A stretch of DNA of 32,152 nucleotides from Candidatus Saccharimonadota bacterium (lineage in GTDB: Bacteria; Patescibacteriota; Saccharimonadia; Saccharimonadales; Saccharimonadaceae), in the NCBI GenBank assembly GCA_020428315.1, contig JAGQNA010000007.1:16475-48626 (forward strand), in the 5' to 3' direction. The translations under genes were made by a program, and so were the position numbers. The notes beneath the pieces were generated by a model. The model searched no databases. It had not been told where the DNA came from and saw nothing but the letters and a program-made list of their open reading frames with translations. Below, piece by piece: positions 1 to 7,080 of this stretch (its first letter is position 1; the number at the start of each line of letters is the position of its first letter).

Positions 1-573
1 ACAATTCTCACCAAGGCAGGTACGAAAATGGCATTTGTAACAGTAGAGGATAAATTTTCTGAAACCGAAGTTATCATTTTCCCGAATTTATATAAAGACA
101 TTGGACCAAGCCTCGCACTTGATACCATCGTGAGAGTGAGCGGTAAGATAAATTCACGCGATAAGGACGGTAGTCCGACTACAGAAGTTAAGATTATCGC
201 TGATGAGATGTTCATCGTCAGCGACAAAGAGCTAGCTAGCTACGAGTCGACGGGCGGAAAGGTTAAGCAACCAAAAGTTAGTAAAGCATCTAAGAAAGTG
301 GTGGTGAAAAAAACGGACCCGGGTTCAGCTCCGAAGCCAGAGGAATCAAATCTCAAGACCTTATACGTTCAGGTGAAGGATCCCGATAACTTATCTGCAT
401 TGAGCAGCTTTAAAGCAATTTGTGCTGATTTTCCAGGTGTGCAGAAAGTCGTCTTGGTGCTTGGTGACGATCGTAAATCGGCAATTCGTATGCCCTTTGG
501 TGTTGACTATAATGAGACTCTGCTGAGTAGACTACGCGATGCACTAGGCGAAGACTCAGTTAAGTTACGCTAG
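1..573 (+). CDS. dnaE: DNA polymerase III subunit alpha, C-terminal end (5' truncated by the window)
   Basis: The frame is open from base 1, so this is the 3' end of a longer gene and the ATG at base 28 is internal. The first 75 or so residues are the OB-fold found near the C terminus of bacterial DnaE: the stretch KMAFVTVEDKFSETEVIIF matches the family pattern MAFVTLED followed by a hydrophobic strand ending in FP. A basic linker rich in K, V and S follows (about residues 85-115), then the small C-terminal domain that contacts clamp or tau in other DnaE proteins. The protein is the replicative polymerase of chromosome synthesis; polymerase and PHP domains lie outside the window. Its stop codon abuts the stop of the facing trmH-like gene with no gap. 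Identification rests on this C-terminal part only. Confidence 0.9.
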   Translation, partial: TILTKAGTKMAFVTVEDKFSETEVIIFPNLYKDIGPSLALDTIVRVSGKINSRDKDGSPTTEVKIIADEMFIVSDKELASYESTGGKVKQPKVSKASKKVVVKKTDPGSAPKPEESNLKTLYVQVKDPDNLSALSSFKAICADFPGVQKVVLVLGDDRKSAIRMPFGVDYNETLLSRLRDALGEDSVKLR

Positions 574-1077
574 CTATATTCGCTGATCGCTTAAGCTGAA
601 CAATGCTATTCCGGTCGCTACAGACACGTTGAAGGATTCTTTTTTACCGTGCATGGGGATTTCTAATATTTCATCGCACCACTCAAGTAAATCTGGTGCT
701 ATGCCATGGACTTCCTCGCCTAGAAGTAGTGCAAACGACTGGCTCGGGCGGAAGGATCGAATATTCTTACTGCCAGTGTGTTGCTCTAGGGCGTAAACTG
801 GCTTCCTGTCCGTTTTTTTGTTAATTTCTAGCCAAGTGTGAATGTCAGATATGTACCTGATACTAACCAGGGTTTCTGCGCCTAACGAGGTTTTATGTAT
901 TTGACGTGTTAATTTTTCGACCATGTGAGGTAGTCTATTGTCATCAGGTAACTTTGGATAGGGAGTATAGCCACTGCAAATAATTTCTTTCACTCCAAAA
1001 CCTTCTGCTGTGCGTAAGATTGAGCCAACATTGTGAGTAGAGCGTATATTATGAGCTAGTAATGTTATTTCAGGCAT
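574..1077 (-). CDS. TrmH/SpoU-family RNA 2'-O-methyltransferase
   Basis: A 167-residue SPOUT methyltransferase transferring methyl from S-adenosylmethionine to a ribose 2'-OH of tRNA or rRNA. All three SpoU motifs are visible: N10-I-R12 through N16-V-G (motif 1), LLLGEEVHG near residues 117-125 (motif 2) and IPMHG at 140-144 followed by SFNVSVATGIALF (motif 3), which form the trefoil knot that holds the cofactor. It has no N-terminal substrate-binding domain, so it is the minimal type resembling TrmL or stand-alone SpoU proteins; the target nucleotide cannot be read from the sequence. I chose the ATG at 1077 over GTG at 1083 because a TGn-TATAAT box ends 6 bases upstream of the ATG, which would place the transcription start at the start codon. 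It converges on dnaE with zero spacing. Confidence 0.9.
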   Translation of the reverse strand: MPEITLLAHNIRSTHNVGSILRTAEGFGVKEIICSGYTPYPKLPDDNRLPHMVEKLTRQIHKTSLGAETLVSIRYISDIHTWLEINKKTDRKPVYALEQHTGSKNIRSFRPSQSFALLLGEEVHGIAPDLLEWCDEILEIPMHGKKESFNVSVATGIALFSLSDQRI

Positions 1078-1083
1078 TGCCAC

Positions 1084-1092
1084 ATTATATCA
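1084..1092 (-). promoter_or_regulatory. Extended -10 promoter of the trmH-like gene (leaderless)
   Basis: On the minus strand TGA is followed by TATAAT (1089 to 1084), and six bases later comes the ATG at 1077. This gives a perfect extended -10 with the expected transcription start at or next to the start codon. No Shine-Dalgarno sequence fits in between. Confidence 0.65.
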
Positions 1093-1138
1093 TTCTAGGA
1101 TTGAGTCGTGTAAGAATATATAAAAACCATGAGCAATT

Positions 1139-1147
1139 TGATATAGT
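1139..1147 (+). promoter_or_regulatory. Extended -10 promoter of pilB-like gene (leaderless)
   Basis: TGA-TATAGT (the hexamer is 1142-1147) lies 8 bases before the ATG at 1156. No Shine-Dalgarno sequence is present, so the mRNA probably starts at or just before the start codon. Confidence 0.6.
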
Positions 1148-1155
1148 AGATTTAT

Positions 1156-2781
1156 ATGAATGAAGACAATGTGCAGGCAAAGCGACGCGAGCACGAGGAG
1201 CAATCAACAAGTCAAAGATCAGCTATCTTGGGTGTTCAGTATCTAGATACTAGAGAATTTGAAAATGAATTGCCGTTAATCCGGGATGTCCTCGATATAC
1301 CAGTCATGTATAAGTCATATATGGTACCACTGAAAGTATCGGAAGACAGGTCTGCCTATCAGTTTGCTATTACTAGCCAAACCCCTCAGTCTGCTATGCA
1401 GACAATGAGGCGCGAGTATAATGATAAGGGATTGAACGTCCAATTCATTATGATAAGTGGTTCGGCCTTCAAGGCATTTATGAATCGCTTTGATCCTCCG
1501 CGTGAAGTTATCTATGATGATATCGAAATTGCTAAGGATGGAGATAGCGATACAATTAGTCAGGTTAGTCAGACTCTCAACAGTGTCGGTACGGACAGGG
1601 TATTTGATTATTTGATTGACCAGGCCGATAAACTAGGTGCCAGTGACATCCATATTGAAAATATGCGTGATAAGATTCGGGTTCGAATGCGTGTTGATGG
1701 TGCGCTTCATCCAGTGGCCGACCTCGAGAAAGACCGATATAGAGTGATTATGGCTACGCTAAGTAGCAGGGCTAACATATCCACTGCAGCCAATAATCCA
1801 CAGAGCGGTCATATGCAAAAAGATATAACCAGGGGTGGAGCAACCCATCTATTAAATCTAAGGGTTGAGGCTGTGCCAACTATGTATGGGCAAGACGTCG
1901 TTATGCGACTGTTTAATTTCGACGAAAGTCTTTTGAATCTAGACCTACTTAATATACCCGAGGATCAGCGTAAGCAAATCGATGAAGTAATTGCTCATCC
2001 TCGTGGCATGGTACTGATGGTCGGGCCGACAGGGAGCGGTAAAAGTACTACACTCTACAGTATGTTAAATGCATTGAATACACTTGACAAGAAGCTAATT
2101 ACCCTCGAAGACCCAATAGAATACGGCCTGACTGGCATCTCGCAAATACCAATCGACACGACTAGTGGACAGAATTTTGGCGATGGACTACGCAGTATTT
2201 TGCGACTCGACCCAGATGTAGTGATGGTTGGTGAAATCCGAGATCAGGATACTGCCAAAACTGCGATCCAGGCTTCAATTACTGGACATTTAGTACTTTC
2301 CAGCTTCCACGCCAATTCTACTGCGTCCGCATTTAGTAGGATGATTGACCTTATAGGTCAAAATCCAATTTTTGCAACGGCGATTCGTTTATTAATTGCC
2401 CAGCGTCTAGTTCGACGGTTGGTCGATGAAACAAAACAGGAATATACTCCAGATGATGCTGAGATTAGGTATATACGCGAAGCTCTTGACGGTGTTGAGC
2501 TTGATAAGATTCCAGTAAATCTAGATGGCGAATTCAAGCTCTATAAGCCGGTTCCAAGCAGTGATGCCCCGTTTGGCTACAAGGGGCGAGTTGTCATAAT
2601 GGAGCAAATGATTGTAGACGAAGATATCCAGCAATTTATTAGAGGTGATATTGGTGAGCTCCATGCCGAAGCAATCGAAAAAGCTGCAAAGTCTAAAGGT
2701 ATGCTCACTCTTGAGCAAGTCGGTATAATAGCTGCACTCCGTGGCGAGACGACTTTATCTGAGGTTGGTAGAGTAATTTAA
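1156..2781 (+). CDS. pilB: Type IV pilus / type II secretion assembly ATPase, PilB/GspE family
   Basis: A 541-residue hexameric secretion ATPase that powers pilin polymerisation on the cytoplasmic face of the inner membrane. Residues 20-115 resemble the N-terminal MshEN-like domain. The ATPase core shows a Walker A GPTGSGKSTT (290-299), an Asp box LITLEDPIEY (314-323), a Walker B region LRLDPDVVMVGEIRD (349-363) and a His box TGHLVLSSFHAN (377-388), in the family order. The zinc-binding tetracysteine site usual in PilB/GspE is absent: after QRLVRRL comes VDETKQEY where CxxC is usual, and the second pair is replaced by SSDAP before GYKGR. There are no pilin, PilC or PilD genes nearby, so it is an orphan here. 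Full-length relative to the family (about 550-570). A PilT role is unlikely given the long N terminus. Confidence 0.9.
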   Translation: MNEDNVQAKRREHEEQSTSQRSAILGVQYLDTREFENELPLIRDVLDIPVMYKSYMVPLKVSEDRSAYQFAITSQTPQSAMQTMRREYNDKGLNVQFIMISGSAFKAFMNRFDPPREVIYDDIEIAKDGDSDTISQVSQTLNSVGTDRVFDYLIDQADKLGASDIHIENMRDKIRVRMRVDGALHPVADLEKDRYRVIMATLSSRANISTAANNPQSGHMQKDITRGGATHLLNLRVEAVPTMYGQDVVMRLFNFDESLLNLDLLNIPEDQRKQIDEVIAHPRGMVLMVGPTGSGKSTTLYSMLNALNTLDKKLITLEDPIEYGLTGISQIPIDTTSGQNFGDGLRSILRLDPDVVMVGEIRDQDTAKTAIQASITGHLVLSSFHANSTASAFSRMIDLIGQNPIFATAIRLLIAQRLVRRLVDETKQEYTPDDAEIRYIREALDGVELDKIPVNLDGEFKLYKPVPSSDAPFGYKGRVVIMEQMIVDEDIQQFIRGDIGELHAEAIEKAAKSKGMLTLEQVGIIAALRGETTLSEVGRVI

Positions 2782-2806
2782 AATATGCTTGTAAAATCCA
2801 CAGGTT

Positions 2807-2847
2807 TATAATATAGTTAGAAATAGATTCATACCTCACAAAGAGGT
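2807..2847 (+). promoter_or_regulatory. Possible promoter and leader hairpin of the alpha/beta hydrolase
   Basis: TATAAT at 2807-2812 could be a -10 box with a start near 2819. The leader then holds a small perfect hairpin, ACCTC (2833-2837), loop ACAAA, GAGGT (2843-2847), about 20 bases before the GTG at 2868. No good -35 is seen. The hairpin lacks a T-run, so it is not a convincing terminator for pilB. Confidence 0.3.
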
Positions 2848-2867
2848 GTTCAGGTAACGAGAGTATC

Positions 2868-3496
2868 GTGTCAGAGGTCGTATATGTTAGTGGGTTCGCC
2901 AACCCTAAACATGAGACAAGGAAGGTTGCAGCTGACATCGCCTCGTTTTTCGACAAGGACGTTGAAGGACTTAGTCTTTTATCCGCAATGAATAAATTTC
3001 CGGGGTATTTTGAAGGCAAATCAATGGTAACACATTCTGGTGGCTTGCTAGTTGCGGATAGAGCTCACCCGGCTGAAGTAATAGCGGTAGCACCACCAGT
3101 ACCGATGCCACTGTCTCGACTTATAGACGTGGTATTGCCCTAGGCGAAGAGCAAGGTAAGCAGCCTGGTACAGGTAAGCTAGAACTAACAAACCATACAG
3201 AATACGAACTGCTTCGTCATCTGATAGCTGATATCCGTGTATTACAAGAAATCAGTCGATTTAATGCATTTGACAGTGCTGCGAAATTGGCAGCTCACGG
3301 AACTGGTATAACTTTAGCACTGATGAATAATGATGGCATATATAGCTATGAGGAATATAAACTAGGAAGGGGTGCAAAACTTGCAGCCGAACTTGGAGCC
3401 AGAGTACTTACTTTAGAAGGAAACCATGTACGCATTCTTAATGACGCAGACGGCATACTAAGCGAGGCCACCGCAGAGCCTAAAGATATCCATTAG
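2868..3496 (+). pseudogene. Alpha/beta hydrolase-like protein, broken by a -1 frameshift near 3125
   Basis: Two reading frames join into one protein of about 209 residues. The first (GTG 2868 to TAG 3141) gives a start strand YVSGFANP, a nucleophile-elbow-like MVTHSGGLLV (about residues 53-62; GxSxG with H in place of the first G), a strand EVIAVAPPVP and then PLSRLI. The second frame resumes at once with RRGIALGEEQ (from 3125), continues through GITLALMNNDG, a likely acid-bearing loop, and ends with LTLEGNHVRIL, fitting the catalytic His loop. This order is that of small alpha/beta hydrolases. Joining them needs one extra base around 3120-3128. No slippery heptamer is present, so programmed frameshifting is unlikely. 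It is either a decayed gene or a sequence error. Substrate unknown. It faces malic enzyme with a gap of 4 bases. Confidence 0.6.
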
Positions 3497-3500
3497 GGAA

Positions 3501-4634
3501 CTATTTAACTGCAGATGCAACCGCATCTACCACCCGTTTATCAAATATCGATGGGATTATCTTGTCGGCGGTTGGTGTTGCTACTAGCGAAGCCAAGGTT
3601 TCTGCTACCTTAATCTTATGCTGATCGGTAATCTTTTGCACGCGATTACCTAAGGCCCCTCTAAATATGCCAGGGAAGGCCAGCGCGTTGTTGATCTGAT
3701 TCGGGAAATCGCTACGACCAGTCGCTACAACGGCTGCACCAGCCATCTTGGCTTCATCGGGCATGATTTCAGGCGTTGGATTAGACAGAGCAAAAATAAT
3801 AGAATCACTTGTCATTTTACGGACCATTTCTTGAGTTAAAACCCCCGGCCTAGAAACGCCGATAAAAACATCAGCACCGACAACCGCATCATCAAGTGAG
3901 CCAGATTGTGAAGAATCTAAGAAAGGGAGTAGCGCTTGTTTTTCGTCATTTAGATCAGTACGCGAATTATTAATTATCCCTCGCGAATCAACGGCCACTA
4001 TTGAGCTTACTCCGTACTTATGTAGTAACTTTATGATCGCAGTACCTGCTGCTCCAGCGCCGATCGTTACAACTTTACAGCTCGCAATATCTTTTTCAAC
4101 TACCTTCATGGCGTTTATTAGCCCAGCCAACACTACGATCGCCGTGCCGTGTTGGTCATCATGAAAAACAGGAATGTTTAATTCGGCTTTTAGTTTTTCT
4201 TCAATCTCAAAACACTGTGGAGCAGCAATATCTTCTAAGTTAATTGCACCAAAGCTCGGCGCAATAGCCTTAACTGTAGCTATGATCTCGTCGGGGGAGT
4301 GAACATCTAGTGTAATCGGCACACTATCAATATCGGCAAAATGCTTAAACAGTAAAGCCTTACCTTCCATTACCGGCATGCTGGCTTTTGGGCCAACATT
4401 ACCAAGCCCGAGTACAGCTGAGCCGTCGCTTATGATTGCAACCAGGTTATTGGTCCAGGTATAATCTGGCAGCAAGTCCGCGTTTTGTGCGATAGCCTGA
4501 CTAACCGCTGCTACTCCAGGCGTGTAGTATGTACTTAATTTGTCCTTATCTAAGATACTATCATCTCGTAATTTAGTAGAAATCTTTCCACTATACTTTT
4601 TATGTAGCTCTAAAGCGTTTTTAGCGTAGTCCAT
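3501..4634 (-). CDS. Malic enzyme (NAD(P)-dependent, short prokaryotic type)
   Basis: A 377-residue enzyme that decarboxylates malate to pyruvate with reduction of NAD or NADP. Family landmarks in order: [12 protein letters not shown] at the N terminus, YYTPGVA (36-42), the catalytic-lysine segment [10 protein letters not shown] (K92), NLEDI (132-136) and HDDQHGTA (158-165) carrying the metal-binding acidic residues, and the dinucleotide-binding turn IGAGAAG (191-197). It is the short form without the phosphotransacetylase extension and is about the normal length for it. The cofactor preference cannot be decided by eye. In an organism with few central-carbon genes it may supply pyruvate or reducing power, which is inference. 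The ATG sits 8 bases after a TGC-TATAAT box, so it is probably leaderless. Confidence 0.92.
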   Translation of the reverse strand: MDYAKNALELHKKYSGKISTKLRDDSILDKDKLSTYYTPGVAAVSQAIAQNADLLPDYTWTNNLVAIISDGSAVLGLGNVGPKASMPVMEGKALLFKHFADIDSVPITLDVHSPDEIIATVKAIAPSFGAINLEDIAAPQCFEIEEKLKAELNIPVFHDDQHGTAIVVLAGLINAMKVVEKDIASCKVVTIGAGAAGTAIIKLLHKYGVSSIVAVDSRGIINNSRTDLNDEKQALLPFLDSSQSGSLDDAVVGADVFIGVSRPGVLTQEMVRKMTSDSIIFALSNPTPEIMPDEAKMAGAAVVATGRSDFPNQINNALAFPGIFRGALGNRVQKITDQHKIKVAETLASLVATPTADKIIPSIFDKRVVDAVASAVK

Positions 4635-4642
4635 ATTGATTT

Positions 4643-4651
4643 ATTATAGCA
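4643..4651 (-). promoter_or_regulatory. Extended -10 promoter of malic enzyme (leaderless)
   Basis: On the minus strand TGC-TATAAT (hexamer 4648 to 4643) precedes the ATG at 4634 by 8 bases, with no ribosome-binding site between. Confidence 0.65.
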
Positions 4652-4711
4652 AAAAACTGAAGCTATACTCCGATCGATGAGGATTTATGGTGCTATATGA
4701 CCACGTATTCC

Positions 4712-5113
4712 TTAACTGATTAGCTGCTCTTCTCGCAATCTGGCGAAGAAAGCGTCTAAAATTGCTTTGTTTCGAGCTGTTATATTTGATTCGTTGAACA
4801 GCTCAAGCTTAGTCAACTCATTAATCTCCGCGATATCACTCTTGGCTCGTTTGCGACTGCAGCTAATCTCGCCAGAATATATCTTTTTCTTGTCTTCAAA
4901 CCGATAGTCAGAGGCACGGATATGCCATTACTTCTGGGGTTGTACCGATACTTTAATTATTTTTCAGTTCTTCTTTGAGCCGCGTGACTCATGCGTAACA
5001 TATTCTGAATCTCCGTTATAGAATAGAAGCAGAAGCTCAATCTTTAAGAGAGTATTTTTGTAGGAATTACACCCTTTGGTGAGGCTGGATAGTATGCCCA
5101 AACTACTAGAGGA
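4712..5113 (-). pseudogene. Possible decayed gene, unrecognised, with two in-frame stops
   Basis: The 580-base gap between malic enzyme and rplS is not empty. One minus-strand frame runs from 5113 to the stop at 4712-4714 with only two internal stops, TGA at 4964-4966 and TAA at 4928-4930. About 133 codons with two stops is fewer than chance would give in such AT-rich DNA. The last 71 codons are uninterrupted and protein-like in composition, rich in K, E, D and R, with segments such as YRFEDKKKIYSGEIS and ARNKAILDAFFARLREEQL. There is no obvious start codon with a promoter. I do not recognise the family. It could be a gene remnant or a chance opening. The rest of the gap holds the malic enzyme promoter on one side and the rplS promoter on the other. 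Confidence 0.35.
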
Positions 5114-5145
5114 CTATGTTCATACAGGTTAGGTAGTGCAAGCAC

Positions 5146-5174
5146 TTCACAGAAAGACATAAACATGCTACAAT
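5146..5174 (+). promoter_or_regulatory. Sigma70-type promoter of rplS
   Basis: TTCACA (5146-5151), a 17-base spacer and TACAAT (5169-5174) with an upstream TGC (extended -10) form a near-consensus promoter. Transcription would start near 5181, leaving a 34-base leader with an AAGGTG Shine-Dalgarno (5202-5207) 7 bases before the ATG. A small inverted repeat, CAATC (5171-5175) and GATTG (5183-5187), covers the -10 box and start point. Confidence 0.75.
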
Positions 5175-5214
5175 CTAATATTGATTGTAAATATAAATTG
5201 TAAGGTGATAATAT

Positions 5215-5742
5215 ATGAGTTTTGCATTAATTCAAAAGGTTAACGATGAGCAGAAAAAAACTGTCGTTGTAGACGTCCGTAGTGGTGACACTGTTCGTGT
5301 GCATCAGAAGATTAAAGAGGGTAACAAAGAACGAGTTCAGATTTTCGAGGGCGTGGTTATTCGTACAGATAACAAAAATCAGCATACAGCCAGAATCACC
5401 GTACGAAAAATTGCTAGTGGCGTGGGTGTTGAGAAGAGCTTCCTGATTCATAACCCACTTGTTTTGAAGATTGAGGTAGTACGTCGTAGTAAAGTCCGTC
5501 GCAATTTCTTGAGCTACTTGCGACAACGAAGCGGTAAGAGCGCACGATTAGCTGCAGTCCAGTTTGACCGTGAAGCAGTAAACAACGTACACGATGCAAA
5601 GTCAGAAGCAGCCGAAGAAGACGCAAAAGCAGCAGCGATGAGTGAGGCCGAAGCAAAGCAGGCCAAAAAAGCGACAGAAGATGCTGAGCTGAAAGCTAAG
5701 CAAGATGCGGTAGAAGCTGCACATAAAGCTAACGAAAAATAG
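5215..5742 (+). CDS. rplS: 50S ribosomal protein L19 with a long charged C-terminal extension
   Basis: The first 112 or so residues are L19, a large-subunit protein at the 30S-50S interface: it starts with MSFALIQKVN, contains the SGDTVRVHQKI and RVQIFEGVVI strands and the RITVRKIASGVGVEKSF core, and ends in the KVRRNFLSYLRQRSGKSARL signature. Residues 113-175 are an extra tail, low in complexity and rich in A, K and E, predicted to be helical or coiled. Ordinary L19 proteins are about 115 residues, so the tail adds more than half again. The start is set by AAGGTG at 5202. The gene has its own promoter and is closed by a strong terminator, so it is a single-gene unit here rather than part of the usual rpsP-rimM-trmD-rplS operon. 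Confidence 0.95.
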   Translation: MSFALIQKVNDEQKKTVVVDVRSGDTVRVHQKIKEGNKERVQIFEGVVIRTDNKNQHTARITVRKIASGVGVEKSFLIHNPLVLKIEVVRRSKVRRNFLSYLRQRSGKSARLAAVQFDREAVNNVHDAKSEAAEEDAKAAAMSEAEAKQAKKATEDAELKAKQDAVEAAHKANEK

Positions 5743-5760
5743 CAACTTAGGCTAATCTGG

Positions 5761-5790
5761 AAACTCCTCGCACTTATGCGAGGAGTTTTT
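5761..5790 (+). terminator. Intrinsic terminator of rplS
   Basis: A perfect 12-bp stem with arms 5761-5772 and 5777-5788 (core ACTCCTCGCA against its complement), a 4-base loop CTTA, and a T-run to 5790. It separates rplS from rnhB, whose own -10 box begins 3 bases after it. Confidence 0.92.
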
Positions 5791-5798
5791 GCTAATAT
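5790..5798 (+). promoter_or_regulatory. Extended -10 promoter of rnhB-yraN (leaderless)
   Basis: TGC-TAATAT (hexamer 5793-5798) lies directly after the rplS terminator and 6 bases before the ATG at 5805. The transcription start should coincide with the start codon. There is no Shine-Dalgarno sequence. Confidence 0.6.
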
Positions 5799-5804
5799 TG
5801 ATAT

Positions 5805-6749
5805 ATGATATTAGGTATTGATGAAGTCGGTCGTGGCCCATGGGCTGGCCCACTGGTAGTTGGTGCAGTTGTACTTGGTGATGGTGTATTGATTGAGGGA
5901 TTGACCGATAGTAAAAAGTTAACCGCCAAGCGTCGGCAACTATTAGCAGCAGAAATCAAACAGCGAGCACAAGCTATCGGTCTTGGCTGGGTTGACGCGA
6001 GTGAGCTAGATGAACTAGGTATTAGTAGGAGCTTAGTAGAAGCAACCAAGCGAGCCATTAATCAAATCAAAGTACCCTATCATGAGATTATAATTGATGG
6101 TACAGTCAATTTCTTGGCAGGTACTGGTAAGGGTAAATATGTAACTATTCTAAAAAAAGCTGATTTGTTAATATCTAGTGTATCGGCAGCATCTGTTGTG
6201 GCTAAAGTGGCGCGAGATGAATATATGACAGCACAAGCTAAGTTGTATCCAGAATATAATTTTGATCTACATGTTGGTTACGGCACAGCAAAACACCGGG
6301 CTGCAATCGAAGAGTATGGCGTAACGCCATTGCATCGTTTAAGCTTCGCACCATTAGCCAAGTATCGGAATGATGCTATTGAGCCTTCAGTGAAACGGCC
6401 GGCTTCAACCAGTAAGCAGATTGGTGATAACGCCGAGACTGCTGTAGCCGAACATCTTGTGAGGTTAGGACATAAAATTTTAGATAGAAACTGGAAAACA
6501 AAGTATTGTGAAATAGATATTATTAGTCAAAAAACAGATACTATATATTTTACAGAGGTAAAATATCGTAAAAACGATCAACAGGGTGGCGGTCTAGCCG
6601 CGATTACGGACCGAAAGCTAAAGCAAATGCGTTACGCAGCAGATTTTTACAGGCATGTTGGTAAAATTACTAGCTTAAACGCAAGATTGATAGTAGTTTC
6701 GGTGGGAGGACAGCCACCGATGGTTCGTGATTTGGTGTTAATTGATTAG
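5805..6749 (+). CDS. rnhB: RNase HII fused to a YraN (UPF0102) nuclease-like domain
   Basis: One 314-residue chain with two domains. Residues 1-190 are RNase HII, which removes ribonucleotides and RNA from RNA-DNA hybrids: the DEVGRG box (D6, E7), DSKKL (35-39), IIIDG (D98) and KKADLLISSVSAASVVAKVARDEY with D120 supply the four acidic metal ligands, and GYGTAKH (158-164) is the conserved substrate loop. A short linker (190-204) leads to residues 205-314, a YraN domain of the PD-(D/E)xK nuclease fold: E211, the EID triad at 236-238 and the EVK triad at 251-253 give the expected E, D, ExK set. rnhB and yraN are often adjacent in bacteria, and here they are joined in frame without a stop. Length equals the sum of the two families. 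The biochemical role of YraN is poorly defined in general. Confidence 0.93.
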   Translation: MILGIDEVGRGPWAGPLVVGAVVLGDGVLIEGLTDSKKLTAKRRQLLAAEIKQRAQAIGLGWVDASELDELGISRSLVEATKRAINQIKVPYHEIIIDGTVNFLAGTGKGKYVTILKKADLLISSVSAASVVAKVARDEYMTAQAKLYPEYNFDLHVGYGTAKHRAAIEEYGVTPLHRLSFAPLAKYRNDAIEPSVKRPASTSKQIGDNAETAVAEHLVRLGHKILDRNWKTKYCEIDIISQKTDTIYFTEVKYRKNDQQGGGLAAITDRKLKQMRYAADFYRHVGKITSLNARLIVVSVGGQPPMVRDLVLID

Positions 6750-6758
6750 GTAATTACC

Positions 6759-7079
6759 TTAACATCTACAGGATGCACAATGTTTCTTTTTTGCAGATTG
6801 CTTTAGCCTCTTTGAGCGATAGATGATAATTATCGTTAGTATGGCTGCAGGTAGTCCAATCCAAGCGTAGGCGTGAGCTTCCCATAGCCCAGCTTGACTA
6901 TCCCAAATTAACCAAGCACAGTACGCGATAATTGCTAGCCAGATTGTTAGTGTTGATATACCGCTGAGAGCGTTGGGATTGTTACGGTTCTTCCAGGCCT
7001 GAATAGTTTGCGGTACAAAGATAGCTGCATCGATTACAGATATAACTAGACCAAAAACTACTAACTGTTCAGCTGACAA
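6759..7079 (-). CDS. PQ-loop / SemiSWEET-like small membrane transporter
   Basis: A 106-residue protein with three hydrophobic helices (about 5-23, 43-61, 70-88) and a PQ-loop in helix 1, FVPQTIQAW (21-29), the hallmark of SemiSWEET and PQ-loop proteins, which dimerise to form a small-solute or sugar pore. The substrate cannot be inferred. The start is TTG at 7079, supported by an AAGGAG Shine-Dalgarno (plus-strand 7087-7092) 7 bases upstream inside the end of pepN; the pepN stop TGA lies one base from the TTG, so the two are translationally coupled. The C-terminal tail is unusual: KKKHCASCRC carries three cysteines at the cytoplasmic or exterior end, reminiscent of a metal-binding or redox knuckle. 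It faces rnhB-yraN with a 9-base gap. Confidence 0.8.
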   Translation of the reverse strand: MSAEQLVVFGLVISVIDAAIFVPQTIQAWKNRNNPNALSGISTLTIWLAIIAYCAWLIWDSQAGLWEAHAYAWIGLPAAILTIIIIYRSKRLKQSAKKKHCASCRC

Positions 7080-7080
7080 A

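Noticed and set aside
2521-3019. Minus-strand open frames over the end of pilB and the hydrolase
   Set aside because: They are shadows of real coding frames; sequences show no recognisable fold or initiation signals.
3110-3143. Programmed -1 frameshift in the alpha/beta hydrolase
   Set aside because: No slippery heptamer, pseudoknot or internal ribosome-binding site is seen at the junction.
4928-4966. TGA as a sense codon (recoded Gly, as in Gracilibacteria or Absconditabacteria)
   Set aside because: Conserved genes here end in TGA (pepN and the HExxH gene) and none has in-frame TGA; the decayed frame also has a TAA.
5227-5656. Two minus-strand open frames inside rplS
   Set aside because: They are antisense to a conserved ribosomal protein gene with poor composition and no start signals.
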